A DNA stretch of 64,000 bases from Streptococcus sp. WB01_FAA12 (GTDB lineage: Bacteria; Bacillota; Bacilli; Lactobacillales; Streptococcaceae): NCBI RefSeq assembly GCF_012843315.1, contig NZ_JABAEX010000004.1:1-64000 (forward strand). Reading direction: 5' to 3'. Positions 59,441 to 64,000 of the stretch are shown piece after piece. The translations under genes were made by a program, and so were the position numbers. Below the pieces are notes generated by a model. That model did not search any database. It was not told the DNA's origin and was given only the letters and a program-made list of their open reading frames with translations. Position 1 is the stretch's first letter, and every line of letters begins with the position of its first letter.

Positions 59441-60771
59441 ATGAAGAATTTAGAATATTACCTCATGATTTAGCTGCTGAACAGTCTGTTCTTGGTTCAG
59501 TATTCATCTCTCCTGATTCACTTATATTTCTAGCGGATGAATTGGTTCCAGATGACTTTTACAAGCCGGCAAACAAAATTGTATTTAAGACCATGTTGTC
59601 CTTGCTTGAAAAAGGTGAGCCAATCGATGCTACGACTATGGGCTCTGCTCTCACGAATCAAGGAGATATTTCAAAAATCGGGGGTATCAACTATGTTGTC
59701 GAGCTAGTAAACTCCACTCCGACATCAAAGAATGTGGAGCACTATGCAAAGCTTGTGAAAGAAAAGGCTACGCTCAGAAAGATGATAGCAAACCTATCTG
59801 ACTCCCTCTCGAGTGCTTATCAGGGTGATGTACCTGTTGGTGACATCATCGCAAGAACTGAAAAGTCTATGCTTGACATCAGTAATCAAAATGCAGGGAC
59901 AGGATTTCGTAATGTGGCCGATATCCTTGATACACATATGCAGATGGTGGAGACTCGCTCTCAGACAGATGGAGTTGTGACAGGTCTATCGACTGGGTTC
60001 GTTGGACTGGATAAGATTACGACTGGTCTTCATGAGGACAATCTTATCATCCTTGCCGCTCGCCCTGCAATGGGGAAGACAGCGCTAGCTCTAAATATCG
60101 CTCAATATATCGCTGTAAAAGAGAAAAAGCCTGTTGCTATTTTCTCGCTTGAGATGGGGGCGGAGAGCTTGATTGAGCGGATGTTAGCATCTGAGGGCAT
60201 GGTAGAAGGGTATCACCTAAAAACTGGGAATCTGAGTGTTGAGGAATGGAGTAGGCTAGTGCATGCGCAAGGGAATCTCTATGACGCTCCTATTTTTGTT
60301 GATGATACGGCTGGTATTCGTATCTCTGAGATACGGTCAAAAGCTCGAAAACTTGCCCAGGAGATGGGGGGTCTTGGAGTCATTATCATTGACTACTTGC
60401 AACTGATCACTGGCTCAAAAGGTGAGAATCGTCAGCAGGTAGTTTCTGAGATTTCTAGGGAATTGAAGATACTAGCTAAGGATTTGAAAGTACCTGTCAT
60501 TGCCCTGTCACAACTAAGTCGTGCAGTTGAACAGAGACAAGAAAAACGTCCAATGATGTCAGATTTGCGAGAATCTGGCTCTATTGAGCAAGATGCTGAT
60601 ATTGTAGCCTTCTTGTATCGTGATGCCTACTATCAGAAGGAACAGACAGACAGTCAAGAAGCTAACAATGTAACCGAGCTGATCCTGGAAAAGAATCGGC
60701 ATGGTAGTTTAGGGACGGTTAAACTATATTTTCACAAAGAATACACAAAATTCTCAAGTGTGGAGGAGTAG
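59437..60771 (+). CDS. dnaB: DnaB-family helicase, copy 2
   Basis: Identical to the 444-residue helicase at 22037-23371, Walker A ARPAMGKT included. Confidence 0.95.
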   Translation: MNEEFRILPHDLAAEQSVLGSVFISPDSLIFLADELVPDDFYKPANKIVFKTMLSLLEKGEPIDATTMGSALTNQGDISKIGGINYVVELVNSTPTSKNVEHYAKLVKEKATLRKMIANLSDSLSSAYQGDVPVGDIIARTEKSMLDISNQNAGTGFRNVADILDTHMQMVETRSQTDGVVTGLSTGFVGLDKITTGLHEDNLIILAARPAMGKTALALNIAQYIAVKEKKPVAIFSLEMGAESLIERMLASEGMVEGYHLKTGNLSVEEWSRLVHAQGNLYDAPIFVDDTAGIRISEIRSKARKLAQEMGGLGVIIIDYLQLITGSKGENRQQVVSEISRELKILAKDLKVPVIALSQLSRAVEQRQEKRPMMSDLRESGSIEQDADIVAFLYRDAYYQKEQTDSQEANNVTELILEKNRHGSLGTVKLYFHKEYTKFSSVEE

Positions 60772-60774
60772 AAG

Positions 60775-61512
60775 ATGGCACAACGAAGAATGTTTAGCAG
60801 GAAGATTACTGAAACAGACAGATTTCTTGAGATGCCTTTATCATCACAAGCTCTCTATTTTCATCTTAATATGGGGGCAGATGATGAAGGGTTCATTGAC
60901 AAGGCTAAGACTACCCAGAGAACAATTGGGGCAAGTGATGATGACATGAGGTTACTTATCGCAAAAGGATTCTTGATTCCGTTTGAAAGTGGAGTGGTTG
61001 TTATCCGACACTGGAGAATCCACAATTATATCAGATCTGACAGATTTCAGTCTACTTTACATCAGGATGAAAAAAATCAACTAGAATATGACCACTCAAA
61101 AACAGCTGTGTTAAAACCTTTGGAAAATGTCATACCAAATGGATACCATTCGGATACACAGGATAGGGTAAGTAAGGTTAGCTTAGATGAGGATAGCTTA
61201 ACTACCTACCCTAAAGAACCTGACAATATCCCTTACAAAGAAATTATCGATTATCTCAATTCAAAGACTGGGAAGAATTATAGAGATAATGTTCAGAAGA
61301 ACAGATCTCTGATTAAGGCTAGATGGTCTGAAGGATATCGACTAGATGACTTTAAGCAGGTGATTGATAACATGGTTAAGGATTGGTCAGGTACGAAGTA
61401 TGCGAAATACTTGAGACCAGAAACCCTCTTTGGAACGAAGTTCGACGGTTATTTGAATCAAGGAAATGTTGTTAAACGTGAAAAGAAAACAGACGAAAGG
61501 CTAGGGTTTTAG
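60775..61512 (+). CDS. replisome organiser, copy 2
   Basis: Identical to 23375-24112. The candidate origin inverted repeat recurs at 61164-61213, so a double lysogen would carry two phage origins. Confidence 0.87.
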   Translation: MAQRRMFSRKITETDRFLEMPLSSQALYFHLNMGADDEGFIDKAKTTQRTIGASDDDMRLLIAKGFLIPFESGVVVIRHWRIHNYIRSDRFQSTLHQDEKNQLEYDHSKTAVLKPLENVIPNGYHSDTQDRVSKVSLDEDSLTTYPKEPDNIPYKEIIDYLNSKTGKNYRDNVQKNRSLIKARWSEGYRLDDFKQVIDNMVKDWSGTKYAKYLRPETLFGTKFDGYLNQGNVVKREKKTDERLGF

Positions 61513-62334
61513 ATGAAACAGTTTAAACAATTCAGAACTAGAACAGTTCTTGATGATGTCTGTGAAATCCATGGATGCAATCTTTGGTCTGTTAAGATTC
61601 CTGTCAAGGGCAAAGTTGAGGAAATCAGTCAATGTCCTGAGTGCGAGAAAGAGAACATTCGACGCTTTGAAAAGCAACTGAATATGGAATCCGAGGTCAA
61701 AAGTAAACTATCGGATACATACGAAGTCTTTGCTCGTGACAGTATCGTTTCAAGTAAGTTGGGCAGCAAGTCACTACATGATTATGAAATTCGAGTTGAC
61801 ATCGACGAAAATGCTATGAATTTTGTGAAACGTTTGGAACGTTGCTATGCCAAAGGTGAGACTGGGAATGCTATCATCACTGGTCCGTCTGGTGTTGGTA
61901 AGAGTCATCTGACATATGGTTTTGCTCGGTTTCTCAATGAGCAATTTAAGTCTTATGATGAACCGAAAAGCGTGCTCTTTGTTTCAGTTGTGACCTTGTT
62001 CGACAAGATTAGAGAAAGCTTTGAGTTTGACAATGGTTTCTCAGAAGCGAAGATGGTCAAGCTACTGTCTGAGGTTGATTTCCTCTTTTTGGATGACCTT
62101 GGGAAAGAGAGTCGTAAGGCTGACACGAAGCGGAACGAGTGGGCACATCAGATATTGTTCAAGATCCTGGATAATCGGACGAATACGATTATCAACACTA
62201 ATCTATCTAGTGAAGAAATTAAGGAGCTTTACTCGGACGATTTTGGGAATGGTGCTTTATCAAGTCGTATCTTTGAGGGAGCAACTGGAAAGTGCTTTGT
62301 GTATCCAGCTGGGATGAAGGATAGGAGGTATTGA
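61513..62334 (+). CDS. DnaC-like helicase loader, copy 2
   Basis: Identical to 24113-24934. Confidence 0.9.
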   Translation: MKQFKQFRTRTVLDDVCEIHGCNLWSVKIPVKGKVEEISQCPECEKENIRRFEKQLNMESEVKSKLSDTYEVFARDSIVSSKLGSKSLHDYEIRVDIDENAMNFVKRLERCYAKGETGNAIITGPSGVGKSHLTYGFARFLNEQFKSYDEPKSVLFVSVVTLFDKIRESFEFDNGFSEAKMVKLLSEVDFLFLDDLGKESRKADTKRNEWAHQILFKILDNRTNTIINTNLSSEEIKELYSDDFGNGALSSRIFEGATGKCFVYPAGMKDRRY

Positions 62335-63008
62335 TGAGAGAGTTTTTTAACAACGATTGTATGGACATCATGAAACAATATCCTGATGATTACTTCGACC
62401 TAGCTATTGTTGATCCACCTTATTTTTCTGGTCCAGAAAAAAGAGAATACTATGGTCGAAAAGTTAGTCCGATTGGTGTCAATAGACTGTATGGCAAAAC
62501 CTCAGAGTGGCAAATTCCAAATAGAGATTATTTTGATGAACTTTTTAGGGTATCTAAAAATCAAATTATTTGGGGTGTGAACTACTTCGACTATTCTTTT
62601 GGTTCTGGCCGTATCGTTTGGGACAAAGTTAATGGTCATTCAAGTTTTTCAGATTGTGAGATAGCATACTGCAGCTTACATGATAGTACACGGCTGTTTC
62701 GCTATATGTGGAATGGTATGATGCAAGGCAAGTCAATATCTGAAGGCCATATTCAGCAAGGAAATAAGGTATTGAATGAGGTTAGAATCCATCCGACTCA
62801 AAAACCAATTAATCTTTATCTTTGGTTGCTACAAAACTATGCAAAAGACGGAGATAAGATTCTTGATACTCATGTCGGTTCAGCAAGTAGTTTGATCGCT
62901 TGTCAAGAATTAGGTTTTGAGTATGTAGGCTGTGAGTTAGACGGAGACATCTTCAACCTTGCTAAACAGAGGCTTGATGCTTATGAGAAGCAGTTGAAGT
63001 TATTTTAG
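62334..63008 (+). CDS. adenine/N4-cytosine DNA methyltransferase, copy 2
   Basis: Identical to 24934-25608 (DPPY at residues 27-30). Confidence 0.87.
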   Translation: MREFFNNDCMDIMKQYPDDYFDLAIVDPPYFSGPEKREYYGRKVSPIGVNRLYGKTSEWQIPNRDYFDELFRVSKNQIIWGVNYFDYSFGSGRIVWDKVNGHSSFSDCEIAYCSLHDSTRLFRYMWNGMMQGKSISEGHIQQGNKVLNEVRIHPTQKPINLYLWLLQNYAKDGDKILDTHVGSASSLIACQELGFEYVGCELDGDIFNLAKQRLDAYEKQLKLF

Positions 63009-63014
63009 GAGGTA

Positions 63015-63806
63015 TTGATCATTAAAAAAATGACAGTTTGGGCGCTTTTTGATAGTGGAAATGGTTCTTATTTTAAGGGTGCTAACTCTCTGAATAGTTC
63101 GGGGGGGGGGGCGAATATTGAAATCTATTCAATCGGAATGGATATAGAAAACAAGAACAATCATTTCATAAATTTGAATCTTGCCGATTACAAACGCTTA
63201 TTTGGAGACAACACACTTTTTGATACGCTTGACAAATTGCCACGCCCAGATTTAATCATAGCTAGCCCACCATGCGAATCATGGTCAAATGCTTCTGCCA
63301 TGGAAAACGGGAATGCGTGTTGGAAACGCAATGATGTGTCTGATAGCTTGTTTGCTCCACAAGTAAGACCTTCACCGTTCACGATCAGGGCAAATAAGGA
63401 TTACGAGTCAGCCTATATAAATTATCAGTACGACAGGCAATTTTTAAAAAGGGTCAATGGCGAGCTAACAGCTTTCAATACAATAGAAATCATAAAAAGA
63501 TATAGACCACAATTTTGGGTTATTGAGAATCCAGCAGCTGACAGACTGTGGCCTTACATCGAGGACATTATTGGATTCAGAATTCCATACAAAAACCTAG
63601 CTAGATACAATAATTATGATTATCCTTTACAAAAACGGACAATTTTTGGAAGTAATATTGAACTTAATCTTAAAAATAAAATTATCAAGCAGGATATCGA
63701 GTGGAAAAACTTCTCAAAATCATACAACGAGAGATCTAATATACCTGAAAAATTGGTGTCAGAAATATTCAAAAAAATTTACAAGGAGTTTAGTAAAGAT
63801 GATTGA
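63015..63806 (+). CDS. C5-cytosine methyltransferase with poly-G tract, copy 2
   Basis: Identical to 25615-26406, including eleven Gs at 63101-63111, so both copies are in the same open (ON) frame. Confidence 0.78.
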   Translation: MIIKKMTVWALFDSGNGSYFKGANSLNSSGGGANIEIYSIGMDIENKNNHFINLNLADYKRLFGDNTLFDTLDKLPRPDLIIASPPCESWSNASAMENGNACWKRNDVSDSLFAPQVRPSPFTIRANKDYESAYINYQYDRQFLKRVNGELTAFNTIEIIKRYRPQFWVIENPAADRLWPYIEDIIGFRIPYKNLARYNNYDYPLQKRTIFGSNIELNLKNKIIKQDIEWKNFSKSYNERSNIPEKLVSEIFKKIYKEFSKDD

Positions 63807-64000
63807 ACTCTATTTCATTTACAACGGTCACCGCAAGATACTCATTGGGAGTTTCGGCCACATACATAGCGCAATCAATGAACTAAAGAAACATCAGGCT
63901 AGTTATTCAGCAATCAGTCATCCACGATTTCGGAAAAGCATGAGTGGTGAGAACATCAGGATTGACTACGGAGCAGCTGATTGCTATTACTTAGCAACAA
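63799..64000 (+). CDS. small phage protein, copy 2, cut by the window end
   Basis: Same start as the gene at 26399 (MIELYFIYNGHRKILIG). The window ends just before the A-run where copy 1 loses its frame, so it is not known whether this copy carries the same lesion. Confidence 0.6.
   Translation, partial: MIELYFIYNGHRKILIGSFGHIHSAINELKKHQASYSAISHPRFRKSMSGENIRIDYGAADCYYLAT

Larger units (their letters stand above)
53659..64000. mobile_element. second prophage copy, partial (cut by the window end)
   Basis: Every gene of 16358-26600 recurs in the same order and strand at an offset of exactly 37,400 bases, with identical proteins and even the same 11-G tract. The copy must continue beyond 64000. 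Confidence 0.93.

Noticed and set aside
53659..64000. Sequence differences between the two prophage copies
   Set aside because: None were found: protein translations, offset and the poly-G length agree throughout the overlap examined. A base-by-base comparison was not run.

Overview
The window looks like a chromosome segment of a mitis-group Streptococcus (S. mitis / S. oralis / S. pneumoniae type). The evidence is the low-GC coding style, the tRNA cluster, extended -10 promoters (TGnTATAAT), a LytA-like choline-binding amidase, and a host gene order (thrC, MATE exporter, HAD phosphatase, LysM protein, MarR/DUF1304) that I recall from pneumococcus. Nothing was searched; all family names come from motifs and memory.

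Layout. (1) 1-770: nine tRNA genes (Glu, Ser, fMet, Phe, Tyr, Trp, His, Gln, Leu). (2) 713-6380: a 5.6-kb integrative element in the 3' end of tRNA-Leu(CAA), bounded by a 57-bp direct repeat. It carries a tyrosine integrase, a DUF3173 protein, a Rep_trans/MobT-type initiator or relaxase, a divergent HTH repressor, a likely antisense RNA, an SMR efflux pump and a truncated Nudix gene. (3) 6481-7129: an internally deleted IS3-family remnant. (4) 7297-16251: host genes: a GCS2-type glutamate-cysteine ligase homologue, thrC, a MATE exporter, a HAD phosphatase, a secreted LysM protein, an unknown protein, MarR plus DUF1304, and a DUF975 membrane protein. (5) 16259-53658: a complete 37,400-bp siphovirus prophage. 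(6) 53659-64000: the start of a second, apparently identical copy of the same prophage, head to tail, cut by the window end.

Prophage order: integrase; two convergent small-RNA candidates; a membrane-HIRAN protein; CI-type repressor; Cro and early genes with four related operators; antirepressor; replication (DnaB, replisome organiser, DnaC); adenine and phase-variable-looking cytosine methyltransferases; many small accessory genes (DUF1642, YopX, MazG); an ArpU/DUF722-like late regulator; a late promoter followed at once by a terminator; a second small tyrosine recombinase; HNH, possible cos region, terminases, HK97-type head genes, tail genes including a -1 frameshift chaperone, tape measure and an S74-terminated tail protein; holins; LytA-like amidase. 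A previously easy-to-miss leftward cluster of three very small genes lies between the lysin and the att site, under a consensus promoter.

How the parts work together: the repressor, Cro, operators and antirepressor form the lysis/lysogeny switch. The integrase probably uses paired GAATACGA arm repeats on both sides of the core. The core itself overlaps the -10 box of the host DUF975 gene, which looks leaderless. The most important question for a reader is whether the tandem copy is a real double lysogen or an assembly product of the excised phage circle.
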